Source of the DNA: Sulfurovum sp.
Lineage (GTDB): Bacteria > Campylobacterota > Campylobacteria > Campylobacterales > Sulfurovaceae
Direction: 5' to 3'
Length of the DNA: 42,214 nt
NCBI GenBank assembly: GCA_027066595.1
Contig: JAMONG010000114.1
Location: forward strand, 1 to 42,214
Shown here: positions 24,587 through 33,613 of the stretch, one piece after another
How the letters are laid out: each line of letters starts with the position of its first letter
Position numbering within the stretch: position 1 is the first letter of the stretch
The notes under the pieces: generated by a model
Seen by the model: the letters and a program-made list of their open reading frames with translations, nothing else
Told to the model about the DNA's origin: nothing
Databases searched by the model: none
Position numbers and translations under genes: made by a program

Positions 24587-24691
24587 TTATATCCTTCTGC
24601 TAATTGTAGCTATTTTAGCAAAATTCGGATAAAATAGCTCTATTAAATGTACTTTCAAGTACACTATAATCTAAAATTGTGGAATTATTAT

Positions 24692-25315
24692 ATGGATTTA
24701 TTTACAAACCAAAACATCTTACTTTATCTTGCAGTCTATCTCATCTCGGGTATCCCATTTGGCTATTTACTTGCTAAGCAGTTTGCAGGTGTAGACATAA
24801 AAAATGAAGGCTCTGGAAATATTGGAGCTACCAATGTCATCAGAGTAGTCAAAGAAAAAGACCCTAAACTTGCTAAAAAACTAGGTATTATTACCTTCTT
24901 ACTTGATGCAGTAAAAGGTGTAGTGGTTATCCTTATAGCCAAAATGTTAGGGGCACCAGAGACTGTGCTTTGGACTATTGCTGTTTTTGCAGTGCTTGGT
25001 CATTGCTTTTCTGCATTTTTATTTTTTGAAGGTGGCAAAGGTGTGGCTACTGGATTTGGTGTACTTCTTGTCATGATGCCTATCCCTGCACTTATTGCTA
25101 TAGTCATCTGGCTAGGAGCGGCAAAAGGACTAAAAATCTCTTCTCTCTCTTCTCTTATAGGTCTATCTGCTTTCCTCATCGCTTCATATATAATGTACCC
25201 TGAGGTACCTAGTATTGGTTCACATGCACCTATTTGGATTATTGCCTTAATTATTACTTACAAACATATACCAAATATCATAAGACTCTTTAACAAAGAA
25301 GAAAGCAAAGTATAA
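24692..25315 (+). CDS. plsY: Acyl-phosphate:glycerol-3-phosphate acyltransferase PlsY
   Basis: PlsY acylates glycerol-3-phosphate at position 1 with acyl phosphate, the first step of phospholipid synthesis, in the inner membrane. The 207-residue protein has several hydrophobic helices and the three cytosolic family motifs: GSGNIGATNV, HCFSAFLFFEGGKGVATGFG, and the helix with GLKISSLSSLIG. The longest frame starts at 24647, but GGA about eight bases before the ATG at 24692 and the MDLFTNQN opening favour this start. It is followed by folB one base later. Confidence 0.95.
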   Translation: MDLFTNQNILLYLAVYLISGIPFGYLLAKQFAGVDIKNEGSGNIGATNVIRVVKEKDPKLAKKLGIITFLLDAVKGVVVILIAKMLGAPETVLWTIAVFAVLGHCFSAFLFFEGGKGVATGFGVLLVMMPIPALIAIVIWLGAAKGLKISSLSSLIGLSAFLIASYIMYPEVPSIGSHAPIWIIALIITYKHIPNIIRLFNKEESKV

Positions 25316-25316
25316 A

Positions 25317-25655
25317 ATGACTATACATATAGATAGACTAATCTTACATGTTATTATTGGTCTTCTTGATTTTGAAAGAGAAAAACAACAACAGGTTATT
25401 GTAGACCTAGAAGCCTCTTATAATTATGAAGATGGACAATTTATAGATTATGCAGATATTGTTTTACTCATAGAAAATGAACTCAAATCAAAACGTTATA
25501 AGTTATTAGAAGAGGCTATACTTGGACTAAAAACACTACTTTGTATTACCTACCCACAGCTTAAAACATTGAAACTAAAAATCACTAAACCAGATATATT
25601 AAAACAATGTCAAGTGGCTATGAGTGATAGTTGGATATTCAAAAATACCAAATAA
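25317..25655 (+). CDS. folB: Dihydroneopterin aldolase
   Basis: FolB cleaves dihydroneopterin to hydroxymethyl-dihydropterin in folate synthesis. The 112-residue protein is close to family size. It opens with the typical HIDRLILHVIIGLLDFEREKQQ (family pattern around the G-x-x-x-x-E turn), has the DYADIVLLIENEL segment, the LLEEAI helix with the catalytic glutamate region, and a KITKPDIL strand where the family has a conserved Lys. It begins one base after plsY, so the two are co-transcribed. Confidence 0.88.
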   Translation: MTIHIDRLILHVIIGLLDFEREKQQQVIVDLEASYNYEDGQFIDYADIVLLIENELKSKRYKLLEEAILGLKTLLCITYPQLKTLKLKITKPDILKQCQVAMSDSWIFKNTK

Positions 25656-25695
25656 TCCCCTACTTTAAAAAAACTTTCAGAAACCATTATTTTTA

Positions 25696-25704
25696 TGCTA
25701 TAAT
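25696..25704 (+). promoter_or_regulatory. Extended -10 promoter of hsrA
   Basis: TGCTATAAT is a perfect extended -10 element about 105 bases before the hsrA ATG. A partial -35 (TTCAGA) lies 17 bases upstream. The same TGCTATAAT string is used before tyrA (30816-30824). Confidence 0.65.
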
Positions 25705-25715
25705 TAAGAAATTTT

Positions 25716-25740
25716 TAACTTTAAGTTTTTTTTAAAGTTA
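25716..25740 (+). repeat. Inverted repeat in the hsrA leader
   Basis: TAACTTTAA and TTAAAGTTA form a perfect 9-bp repeat with a 7-base T-rich centre, starting about 12 bases after the -10 box. It may be an operator for self-control, since HsrA of Helicobacter binds its own promoter, or an mRNA hairpin. No U-run follows it on the plus strand. Confidence 0.45.
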
Positions 25741-25807
25741 CTATTATTTGTACTTGCTAACTTCAAACTATCAAGTATTTTTATTGAAATATATTTAAGG
25801 TTGTACT

Positions 25808-26497
25808 ATGAGAGTATTAGTCATTGAAAATGATATAGAACTAGGAAAAGTGATTGTTGATAAACTACAAAATCCAGAGTACCAATCTTCAGAGTACCTA
25901 TGTGATTTGGCAGAGAATCTTGGTGATGCAAAATATTATCTTGATATCCGAAATTATGATCTTGTATTATTCTCTTGGGAACATGCTGGTGAAATCAATA
26001 TCTCTTTAGTAACAGATATTAAAAAAGAAGTAAATGGTGCTGCTGTTATAGTACTCTCTAATCGTACAGATAAAGAGAGTGAAATAGAAGCACTTAAGAG
26101 TGGTGCAGATGATTTTATACGTAAACCGCTTGATTATGATATTTTACTTGTACGTATCGAAGCAAAACTCCGTTTTGGTGCTTCTAATATCATCGAGATA
26201 GAAGATCTCATTATTAATCCAGAAGAAGAAAAAATTATCTATCAAGGTGAAGAGATAGAGCTCAAAGGTAAGCCCTTTGAAGTACTCACTCACTTAGCCA
26301 TGCATAAAGATCAAATCGTCTCTAAAGAACAACTTCTAGATGCTATTTGGGAAGAACCTGAACTCGTAACTCCTAATGTCATTGAAGTAGCTATCAATCA
26401 AATACGTCAAAAAATGGATAAACCTCTAGATATTTCTACTATAGAAACAGTCAGAAGACGAGGGTATAGATTCTGTTTTCCAAAAAAAATAACGTGA
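25808..26497 (+). CDS. hsrA: Orphan OmpR-type response regulator HsrA/CosR
   Basis: The 229-residue protein has a receiver domain (1-120) and a winged-helix DNA-binding domain (about 130-228). The C-terminal part, with GKPFEVLTHLAMHKDQIVSK, EEPELVTPNVIEVAINQI and ETVRRRGYRFC, is almost the Helicobacter HP1043 (HsrA) sequence as I recall it, and also resembles Campylobacter CosR. The receiver lacks the phospho-acceptor: NYDLVLFSWE has Ser56 where Asp is expected, while K106 is kept, so it probably works without phosphorylation. HsrA and CosR control growth and oxidative-stress genes. No histidine kinase lies nearby. Its leader carries an inverted repeat that may be its own site. Confidence 0.93.
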   Translation: MRVLVIENDIELGKVIVDKLQNPEYQSSEYLCDLAENLGDAKYYLDIRNYDLVLFSWEHAGEINISLVTDIKKEVNGAAVIVLSNRTDKESEIEALKSGADDFIRKPLDYDILLVRIEAKLRFGASNIIEIEDLIINPEEEKIIYQGEEIELKGKPFEVLTHLAMHKDQIVSKEQLLDAIWEEPELVTPNVIEVAINQIRQKMDKPLDISTIETVRRRGYRFCFPKKIT

Positions 26498-26653
26498 TAA
26501 TCTCATCACAGTTGTCCCTTTTCTCCCACCTCCTTCGCAAATAGTATAAAATACACTATTTGTGTCATTTTTAATTTAGGCATAAGCTTTCTTGGGCTAT
26601 AACTCGTATAAATATATTAGACAATATAAGCAAACAAAACAAGGGTAAATTTT

Positions 26654-26911
26654 ATGGCATTAGTAATAACTGACGAGTGTATCGCGTGTGACGCATGTAG
26701 AGAAGAGTGTCCCAACGAAGCAATCGAAGAAAATGATCCAATATATATCATAGACCCAGACTACTGTACAGAATGTGTTGGACACTTTGATGAACCACAA
26801 TGTATTGCAGTTTGTCCTGTTGACTGTATTATATCTGATCCTGACCATGTTGAAAATGTTGAAGAGCTTATGTTTAAATACAATAAAAATCAAGCAGAGC
26901 TAGAAGAATAA
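26654..26911 (+). CDS. 2[4Fe-4S] ferredoxin, YfhL/Alvin type
   Basis: The 85-residue acidic protein has two cluster motifs. The first is CIACDACREEC (C9, C12, C15, C19). The second is C38-x2-C41-x8-C50-x3-C54, followed by C58. The longer gap in the second motif and the extended C-terminal helix are characteristic of the Alvin/YfhL ferredoxin group. It is a low-potential cytoplasmic electron carrier; its partners are not shown by context. AAGGG eight bases before the ATG supports the start. The ppx/gppA gene begins one base after its stop, so they share a transcript. Confidence 0.93.
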   Translation: MALVITDECIACDACREECPNEAIEENDPIYIIDPDYCTECVGHFDEPQCIAVCPVDCIISDPDHVENVEELMFKYNKNQAELEE

Positions 26912-26912
26912 G

Positions 26913-28439
26913 ATGGCTAAAAGAACTGCTATCATAGATATCGGTTCCAACTCAGCTAGACTTGTGATATATGAACAAACAAGTCGTTATGGCTTTTATC
27001 TTATATGTGAACAAAAATCTAAGGTACGTATAGGTGAAGGTGCTTATGAAAAACAAGGCTATCTTCAACCTACTGCTATACGTCGTGCTTACCTTACACT
27101 TAAATCATTCTTATATACTATAGACAAATATCAAGCCAAAAAAACTATTTGTGTTGCTACCTCTGCACTAAGAGATGCCCCAAATGCTGAAATATTTACC
27201 TCATGGATTAAAAAAGATTTAAACTTATCTATTAAAGTCATAGACGGTAAACAAGAAGCCTATTATGGTGCATTGGCTGCATCAAACTTACTTCCTATAC
27301 ATGAAGATGTTGTCACCATTGATATTGGGGGAGGTTCATCAGATTTAGCATTAATTCATAAAGGGACTATTGTCGATACTTATTCACTCAATCTGGGTAC
27401 AGTCAGACTTAAAGAACTTTTTTTTGATAAAGAAGAAAAGAATTCGCTCATTAAGGAAAAAGCAAAAAAATATATACAAAAGGAACTAAAACATCTACCA
27501 GAGCACTTTAAAGCTTCTTTAACTGTAGGTATAGGAGGAACGGCTAGAACACTTTCTAAAGCTATTATGAAACGTTCTCAATACCCTCTAGATAAATTAC
27601 ATGCATTTATCTATACCATTGATGAACATCTCCAATATCTTGAAAATATTCCACAAAGTAGTGCAAAGAACTTGAAAAAATTTTCTCTCAAAAAGAACCG
27701 TTTTGATACCATTAGAGAAGGTACACTCATATTCACAGAAATCCTTTCTCATATTGAAGCTAAAGAACTTATGTCTTCCGAAGTAGGTGTACGTGAAGGC
27801 GTATTTTTAGAACAATTACTACATAAAAATAATTATAAATTCCCCTTAATAGCAAACCCCAGTGTACGTTCTATTTTAGATAGGTTTAAACCCCAGGTAA
27901 CAATTGAGAAAAAACGGAAAGTGAAACTTAAGTTAGGTCTCATGCTCTATGATATATTACAAGTAGAGATACAAGATGACAAAGTATTTGGGAAAGAACT
28001 TCTTTGGGCTTTAAAGCTCTCTAGCATTGGGAAAACACTTACTGTTTATAAGTCTCACCAACATGCATTCTATATTGCTATGCAAGAATTGAATTATGGA
28101 TTTACACATAAACAAAGTTTACTTATTTCTCTACTCTTACGGATGCATGGAAAAGAGTTACTCAACAAAGACCTCTATACGCAATATAAAAGCTTATTAC
28201 CCAATAAACAAACTTTACGTTGGTTAAGTTTTATTTATACTTTAACAGTTTTACTACATGAAGCTTCAAACTCTGCAAAATTTGACTTTTCATTTAAAAA
28301 TCAAATATTGACCATTACCGCAAATAAACCTCTATATTTAGCAAAAGAAAAAATAAAAGCTTTAGAAAAGCCCATCCCTTTTGCTATCATTATCCATGAT
28401 GAATCTCATTTACCCAAATGTAAAAAATTAGGTATTTAA
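26913..28439 (+). CDS. ppx: Exopolyphosphatase / pppGpp phosphatase (Ppx/GppA)
   Basis: The 508-residue protein belongs to the ASKHA-fold Ppx/GppA family, which hydrolyses polyphosphate and/or pppGpp. It shows the phosphate-1 motif IIDIGSNSARL (D9), the ATSALRDA segment, the DIGGGSSDLAL phosphate-2 motif and the VGIGGTARTLSKA motif. The C-terminal third is helical and HD-like. Which substrate is preferred cannot be told from sequence. It starts one base after the ferredoxin gene. Its stop overlaps the convergent bamA stop by 4 bases, with no terminator between them. Confidence 0.9.
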   Translation: MAKRTAIIDIGSNSARLVIYEQTSRYGFYLICEQKSKVRIGEGAYEKQGYLQPTAIRRAYLTLKSFLYTIDKYQAKKTICVATSALRDAPNAEIFTSWIKKDLNLSIKVIDGKQEAYYGALAASNLLPIHEDVVTIDIGGGSSDLALIHKGTIVDTYSLNLGTVRLKELFFDKEEKNSLIKEKAKKYIQKELKHLPEHFKASLTVGIGGTARTLSKAIMKRSQYPLDKLHAFIYTIDEHLQYLENIPQSSAKNLKKFSLKKNRFDTIREGTLIFTEILSHIEAKELMSSEVGVREGVFLEQLLHKNNYKFPLIANPSVRSILDRFKPQVTIEKKRKVKLKLGLMLYDILQVEIQDDKVFGKELLWALKLSSIGKTLTVYKSHQHAFYIAMQELNYGFTHKQSLLISLLLRMHGKELLNKDLYTQYKSLLPNKQTLRWLSFIYTLTVLLHEASNSAKFDFSFKNQILTITANKPLYLAKEKIKALEKPIPFAIIIHDESHLPKCKKLGI

Positions 28440-30742
28440 AATCTTGTTCCCATTGAAAATTCGAAAGGAGCAGTCCTATCTCCCTCTTGGTTATCAAGTG
28501 CTTTTGAAAATACCAAATTAATTGGTCCAAATGCAGATTGCCATTCAACTACAACACCTACAGAAGAACGTTTAATTTCATTAAAACTATCTTCTCCTAT
28601 CATTCCATAATCATAGAAAAAAGCCAGTCTCATTTTTGCAGCTTCTGACAGAGGAATACTCGCTTCAACAGTTACTGATGCACGTTTTTTTCCTCCTGTA
28701 CGACTGTTTAAATCATTTGGGTCTCTTAATGGAGTTAATGAAAATGGTTGATATCCTCGCAACGACCCAATACCGCCCAAGTAAAGTTTTTCTGCAATAG
28801 GAAGCTTTTCATTATCACCACTATTCATTATTGTAGCTCTTGCTTTAAAACGTAAGATAAGATCATAATCTATCAAATCTTCCATCCCGTAATACAGACC
28901 TAGTTTTGCGGATGTCTTCATGAAAGTACCATAGCCTTTCTCCTCACCACTTCCTATTGTTGTATTAAAATCATTACCAGATAAACTTGCATATTCAAAG
29001 TTTACCGCAGCTATCATACCTTCCCTAGGGATATAAAAATCATCTGTATTATCAAAAGAAAGATTGAAAAAGATTGAAGTTTTTTTATACTTATCATTAT
29101 AAAAACCAAAACGGTCAATAAAGGTCTGATTTCCATCTTGACCTATAATTTGATTATTATTTTCTTCAGATTTATTATCAACATAACCTACACCTACAGA
29201 CCCACGAAAATATCGTAAAAACTCTCTACCAAGTATTAGGGAACCTCCTAATTGATCCTGTGTAAAATTATAATATTCGTATTTTCTTTTATAAAAACTT
29301 AAACTCAAACTATATAAACTATCCCATACTCTAGGATTTGTAAAAGAGATATTGTAATTTGTTGATATACTAGAAATATCAAATCCTAAATCTGTACTAA
29401 TCCCACTTCCAAAAGTATTTTTTTCAGAATAACTAGCATTAAACATTAAACCCTCAAATGAACCATATCCTCCACCTGCTGATATAGTTCCCGTTGGTGC
29501 TTCTTTCACAGAGACTAAAAGATTAATTTTATTTTCAGAAATTCTTTGACTTTGAACATCTACTTTTTCAAAAAAACCTGTTCTGCCTAATGCATTTTTT
29601 GAATCTTTAAGATCTCTTGCATTGAATTTATCTCCAGGTGCAAGATAAATATATCTACGTATAACTCTATCTTTGGTTGTATGGTTACCAGATATAAGGA
29701 CATCATTAATAGTAACAGGGGCACCTTCTTGAACTATATAATTAAGATTAATAGTTTTAGTTTTTGCATCTTTGTGCATTTGTGGATTTACTTTTACATA
29801 AGCAAAACCATGATTACCTACCTCTTCTTCTAAGTTTTTAATATCTTTACGCATACGCTTAATATTGAAATATTTTCCTTCTTTAAGTGTGAGCATATTC
29901 TTTAAATCTTTAACTTTTAGTCCTGCTATTTTTTGTGTAATCGTAATGGTCCCTACACGGTATCGTACACCTTCTTTTATTTTATAATCTACTTCTGCCT
30001 TATATGAGCCAAAATCCACACGCATCAATGGTTTACTTACTTCTGCATCTAGGTAACCATGCTTCATATACACATTTTTTACCCTATGTGCATCATAACC
30101 TAACTGATCTATTTTTGCTTCTCCAGAATGTAAAAATGGCATCCATCCTAAAAAATCTTCCTCTTGGTTGGCAAGGTCAAATTCAAGATCGCTTTGTGAT
30201 AATTTTGATGCACCGATAAAATTCATTTTTGTGATTTTTATTTTTTCACCTTTATTTACATCAAATATAACAGATACGCTATTTTTTCCTACTTCTTGTG
30301 TCGTTACTTCTACAACTGTGTCATAATACCCTTGTGTTTCAAGACCTGCAATAAGTCTTTCTTTTGCACGTTTTACACGTCGTGTATCATAGAGGTCACC
30401 TTTTTTAAGCCCCGTACTACCTAAAAGTTTCTCTCCATCATTTCCTGTACCATACCCTTTGATTTGTATGTTCGAAATAGCCACTTTTTCTTTGAAATGA
30501 TAAATAAGTGTACCACCACGTTTATCTACCCATACATCTTTAAAATAACCCTGCTCAAAAAAGTTTTTAATAGATTGATTAATCTTATCAGCATCCATAG
30601 TATCACCCACATGAATATCTGCTATTTCAAGTGCTGCTGAAGAGGATAATTGTGCAAGACCTTCAAATTTAATGTGTGTTATTTTTTGTGCTAAAAGCAA
30701 TGATCCAAGTAAGATCCATGTCAATAGTAGTTTTTTTGTCAT
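28436..30742 (-). CDS. bamA: Outer-membrane protein assembly factor BamA
   Basis: BamA inserts beta-barrel proteins into the outer membrane. The 768-residue protein has a signal peptide (LLLTWILLGSLLLA), five POTRA domains (about residues 20-400) and a C-terminal 16-strand barrel ending in the phenylalanine of FSMGTRF. The lid-loop motif region LYLGGIGSLRGYQ is present, corresponding to the conserved VRGF-type element (here LRGY). Length is normal for the family. It is transcribed away from tyrA and overlaps ppx at the 3' end. AAGG precedes the ATG. Confidence 0.96.
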   Translation of the reverse strand: MTKKLLLTWILLGSLLLAQKITHIKFEGLAQLSSSAALEIADIHVGDTMDADKINQSIKNFFEQGYFKDVWVDKRGGTLIYHFKEKVAISNIQIKGYGTGNDGEKLLGSTGLKKGDLYDTRRVKRAKERLIAGLETQGYYDTVVEVTTQEVGKNSVSVIFDVNKGEKIKITKMNFIGASKLSQSDLEFDLANQEEDFLGWMPFLHSGEAKIDQLGYDAHRVKNVYMKHGYLDAEVSKPLMRVDFGSYKAEVDYKIKEGVRYRVGTITITQKIAGLKVKDLKNMLTLKEGKYFNIKRMRKDIKNLEEEVGNHGFAYVKVNPQMHKDAKTKTINLNYIVQEGAPVTINDVLISGNHTTKDRVIRRYIYLAPGDKFNARDLKDSKNALGRTGFFEKVDVQSQRISENKINLLVSVKEAPTGTISAGGGYGSFEGLMFNASYSEKNTFGSGISTDLGFDISSISTNYNISFTNPRVWDSLYSLSLSFYKRKYEYYNFTQDQLGGSLILGREFLRYFRGSVGVGYVDNKSEENNNQIIGQDGNQTFIDRFGFYNDKYKKTSIFFNLSFDNTDDFYIPREGMIAAVNFEYASLSGNDFNTTIGSGEEKGYGTFMKTSAKLGLYYGMEDLIDYDLILRFKARATIMNSGDNEKLPIAEKLYLGGIGSLRGYQPFSLTPLRDPNDLNSRTGGKKRASVTVEASIPLSEAAKMRLAFFYDYGMIGEDSFNEIKRSSVGVVVEWQSAFGPINLVFSKALDNQEGDRTAPFEFSMGTRF

Positions 30743-30815
30743 TATTAAGAAGCCTTATTTATTTTTACTAGTCAATAGTTTATCTTTTTTAATATAAGAA
30801 GTTCATAAAAAATCA

Positions 30816-30824
30816 TGCTATAAT
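30816..30824 (+). promoter_or_regulatory. Extended -10 promoter of tyrA
   Basis: TGCTATAAT lies 33 bases before the tyrA ATG. No clear -35 is seen. The nine bases are identical to the hsrA promoter core. Confidence 0.6.
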
Positions 30825-30857
30825 TCTTCAATATTATCGGTTTTTCAGGAGTAAATA

Positions 30858-31700
30858 ATGCAGAGACAACGCATAGGTATTATCGGTCTGGGGCTCATGG
30901 GAGGATCCCTTAGCCTTGCACTTAAAAAAACTTCTAAAGATTTCTATTTTTTAGGGCTAGACCATAATGAAAGACATTGTAAAGAAGCCCTCTCTTTAGG
31001 TCTCGTCGATGAAATCGTATATAACCTTGATGAAATTAAATCTTGTGATATTATCATCCTTACTATTCCTGTTGATGGCATTATAGCTATTACACAAAAC
31101 CTACATCCCCTTAAGTCCAATTGTACTGTTATAGATTTAGGAAGTACTAAAGAAAAAATTTCACTTAATATTCCTAAAGAGATACGTCAAAATTTTGTCA
31201 CCGCACACCCTATGACAGGTACAGAAAAGTTTGGTCCAAGTGCAGCTATTCTTACACTCTATCAAAATAAAATTGTTGTGCTTTGTGATATACAAAAAAG
31301 TGGTGAGTATCAACAAAATGTTGCAAAGGAACTTTTTACGACTATTGGTATGAACTTGATTTATATGGATGCAACAGAGCATGATAGACATGCAGCATTT
31401 ATCTCGCATATGCCCCATGCAGTCTCATATGCACTTGCAAATTCAGTCATACAACAAGAAGCATCAACAAGTATTGTTGCACTTGCTGCTGGTGGATTTA
31501 AAGACATGAGCCGTATCGCTAAATCAAGCCCAGATATGTGGGAAGATATTTTTAGACAAAACAAAACAAATTTACTAGAAGCCATCTATTCATTTGAAAG
31601 TGAACTCAAGAAATGCCGTAAAATGGTGGAGAATGAAGAGTGGCATACCCTTAACCAATGGATGAAAGATGCAAATACTCTCCATGATATTTTAGATTAA
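30858..31700 (+). CDS. tyrA: Prephenate dehydrogenase
   Basis: TyrA oxidatively decarboxylates prephenate to 4-hydroxyphenylpyruvate in tyrosine synthesis. The 280-residue protein opens with the NAD-binding GLGLMGGS (10-17). The DLGSTKEKI segment, the substrate-side HPMTGTEKFGP motif, HDRHAAFISHMPHAVSYAL and GGFKDMSRIAKSSPDMW follow in family order. There is no fused chorismate mutase or ACT domain. AGGAG precedes the ATG. It is a single-gene unit, convergent with the DUF389 gene 8 bases beyond its stop. Confidence 0.95.
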   Translation: MQRQRIGIIGLGLMGGSLSLALKKTSKDFYFLGLDHNERHCKEALSLGLVDEIVYNLDEIKSCDIIILTIPVDGIIAITQNLHPLKSNCTVIDLGSTKEKISLNIPKEIRQNFVTAHPMTGTEKFGPSAAILTLYQNKIVVLCDIQKSGEYQQNVAKELFTTIGMNLIYMDATEHDRHAAFISHMPHAVSYALANSVIQQEASTSIVALAAGGFKDMSRIAKSSPDMWEDIFRQNKTNLLEAIYSFESELKKCRKMVENEEWHTLNQWMKDANTLHDILD

Positions 31701-31708
31701 AAATTTAC

Positions 31709-33595
31709 TTATAATCGATATCTAAATGTTACAATAACCGTAGCTTTTTTGGCTATTGTTTTTAAAATAACTTCTTTTAACTCCACTTTCTCTTCTTTAC
31801 TCAAAATACCTGTACTAATAACTTCACAATGTATTTCATCTATTTTTGCACGATGAATTAACTCGATATGTGTGAGTTTTACATCATGTTCTCCTACATT
31901 AAATGCTATATTTGAAAGTTTCTTTTGTATATGTATATCTTCTGCCATCTTTGTAAAAGAAGCATAAAGTGGTATCGCGACTAGTGCCACTATGACTAGC
32001 CATATAGTTATCCCTTTTTTGGCTAAATGCAAAGGTGAATATCCAAGCATTGCAAAAGTAAATGCCCCAGCAAATACAATACCGACAAGGTTCGTAATAA
32101 AAAGTAAAAATGAAGTTAGAAACATAGACCAATCTCCCCAACCCATGCCAATACCAGCCACAGCAATAGGTGGCACCAATGCCACTGCAATCGCCACCCC
32201 AGCAAGAGATCCTAATATTTTTTCATTGCTTTTAGCATAAGCAGCAGCTGCCCCAGAAACAATGGCTACAAATAAATCTAGTATCGTAGGACTTAACCTG
32301 CCTGCCATTTCACTCGTAAGACGTTCTATTGGTATCACCATTGCTATAACTGCGGCCATCAAAAGTACAGAAAGTACACCTATTGCAATAGTCTTTGCAC
32401 CATTCATCTCTAATGCTTCATCTTGTCTCAATACTCCCATTGAAAGGCTCACAATTGGCTGCATAAGGGGTGCTAAAAGCATCGCACCAATAATCACAGA
32501 AGCAGAGTTAATAAAGAGTCCAAAAGTGGCTATCATCGTTGCGAGTACAAGTAATACCATAAAGGTTTGACTTACCCTACTCTCTTCTCTTAAATTGGTA
32601 AATAATGTGGCATACTGTTCTTTACTTGCATGTGTAAAAAAAGGTATCACTTCACTCAAATAGTTTGCACTCTCTTCATCTGAAGGGAGGTGATCTATTT
32701 TAATACTATCTTTACCATGACTTTGTACATTTTGATTCTCCCAAAATGCTTCACCTACACTTAATGCTAAAGCTTTCTCTTTCACTTCTAATTCAATTGG
32801 GGTTATCTGCTTTTTAGTAGAATCAATAAGCACTTCCATCTCTATTTTACTTTCAATAGTCACTTTAGAGCTAGATATGTACCCTACAGATTTTGGTAGA
32901 TTTTTAGGTGTATGGTATGACACCAAAGACTTAAATAAATACCCCATATATTGGATAACAGAAGTAGGTGCAAGTATGACTATAGAAAGTTTTCCATCAT
33001 TGACTGAAAGCTGAGAACGTATAAGTTTGGATGCAAAAGTATTGTTATTATATTCTAAGCCTACCAATCCTACGGCAGATAGATTAAATGTGTTCTCTTT
33101 GGCATCGGTGAGTGTAATATGCCTATGTTTAAGAGACTTTACCCGTTTTAAAGTACGCCAAAATAGTTTTACTCTATCAAAATAGCTTTTCCCCTGAAGT
33201 GTAGAGTCAAAACTATCTAAAGGAGGAGCATTCCCCACTACCACTTCTTGTAAAACAATCTCTCCATTACAGTAAAGTACATCTACTTTTTTTTCACTTA
33301 TGGTGAGTGCTTGTTTTACAGCGTCTTCTACTTTATATGTCAGTGAAAATGTCTTTATTAACTCTTTTTGATCTTTACTTGCGATGATACCCAGAGGTAT
33401 ATCACTCTGATAGGCAATACCCATCAGAAGTTTAATCTCATCTAGGCACCCAGTGACTAAAAATTGTGATGCCTTAGTGATATCTAATTCACTTATTTTA
33501 GAAAAAGGAAGGTATGCTACCTTTTCATTGTCTAAATGCGTCTTGCACTCTTGTATAAACTCTTTTTTTTCATCTGCATATATATAATAAATCAT
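31709..33595 (-). CDS. DUF389 membrane protein fused to a degenerate diacylglycerol-kinase-like domain
   Basis: Residues from about 343 to 560 form a polytopic DUF389 domain with its typical GAMLLAPLMQPIVSLSMG, AAAYAKSNEKILGSLAGVAIAVALVPP-like and GWGDW segments. Residues 1-240 resemble the lipid/diacylglycerol kinase fold: VTGCLDE (47-53) sits where GGDGT is expected, PLGIIASKD (67-75) where PLGTxND is expected, and a later strand has GNAPPLD. The catalytic GGDGT is lost, so kinase activity is unlikely and a sensing role is possible. DUF389 function is not established. It is the last gene of the moxR/bat string, 18 bases after batD. Confidence 0.8.
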   Translation of the reverse strand: MIYYIYADEKKEFIQECKTHLDNEKVAYLPFSKISELDITKASQFLVTGCLDEIKLLMGIAYQSDIPLGIIASKDQKELIKTFSLTYKVEDAVKQALTISEKKVDVLYCNGEIVLQEVVVGNAPPLDSFDSTLQGKSYFDRVKLFWRTLKRVKSLKHRHITLTDAKENTFNLSAVGLVGLEYNNNTFASKLIRSQLSVNDGKLSIVILAPTSVIQYMGYLFKSLVSYHTPKNLPKSVGYISSSKVTIESKIEMEVLIDSTKKQITPIELEVKEKALALSVGEAFWENQNVQSHGKDSIKIDHLPSDEESANYLSEVIPFFTHASKEQYATLFTNLREESRVSQTFMVLLVLATMIATFGLFINSASVIIGAMLLAPLMQPIVSLSMGVLRQDEALEMNGAKTIAIGVLSVLLMAAVIAMVIPIERLTSEMAGRLSPTILDLFVAIVSGAAAAYAKSNEKILGSLAGVAIAVALVPPIAVAGIGMGWGDWSMFLTSFLLFITNLVGIVFAGAFTFAMLGYSPLHLAKKGITIWLVIVALVAIPLYASFTKMAEDIHIQKKLSNIAFNVGEHDVKLTHIELIHRAKIDEIHCEVISTGILSKEEKVELKEVILKTIAKKATVIVTFRYRL

Positions 33596-33613
33596 AGAGA
33601 TATTGTAGCTGTT

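Noticed and set aside
24603..24608. TACAAT on the minus strand as a nadA promoter
   Set aside because: It would place the transcription start almost on the ribosome-binding site, and no -35 is seen.
26494..26509. Hairpin just after hsrA (GTGAT/ATCAC) as a terminator
   Set aside because: Only 5 bp with a 6-base loop, overlapping the stop codon and not followed by a U-run.
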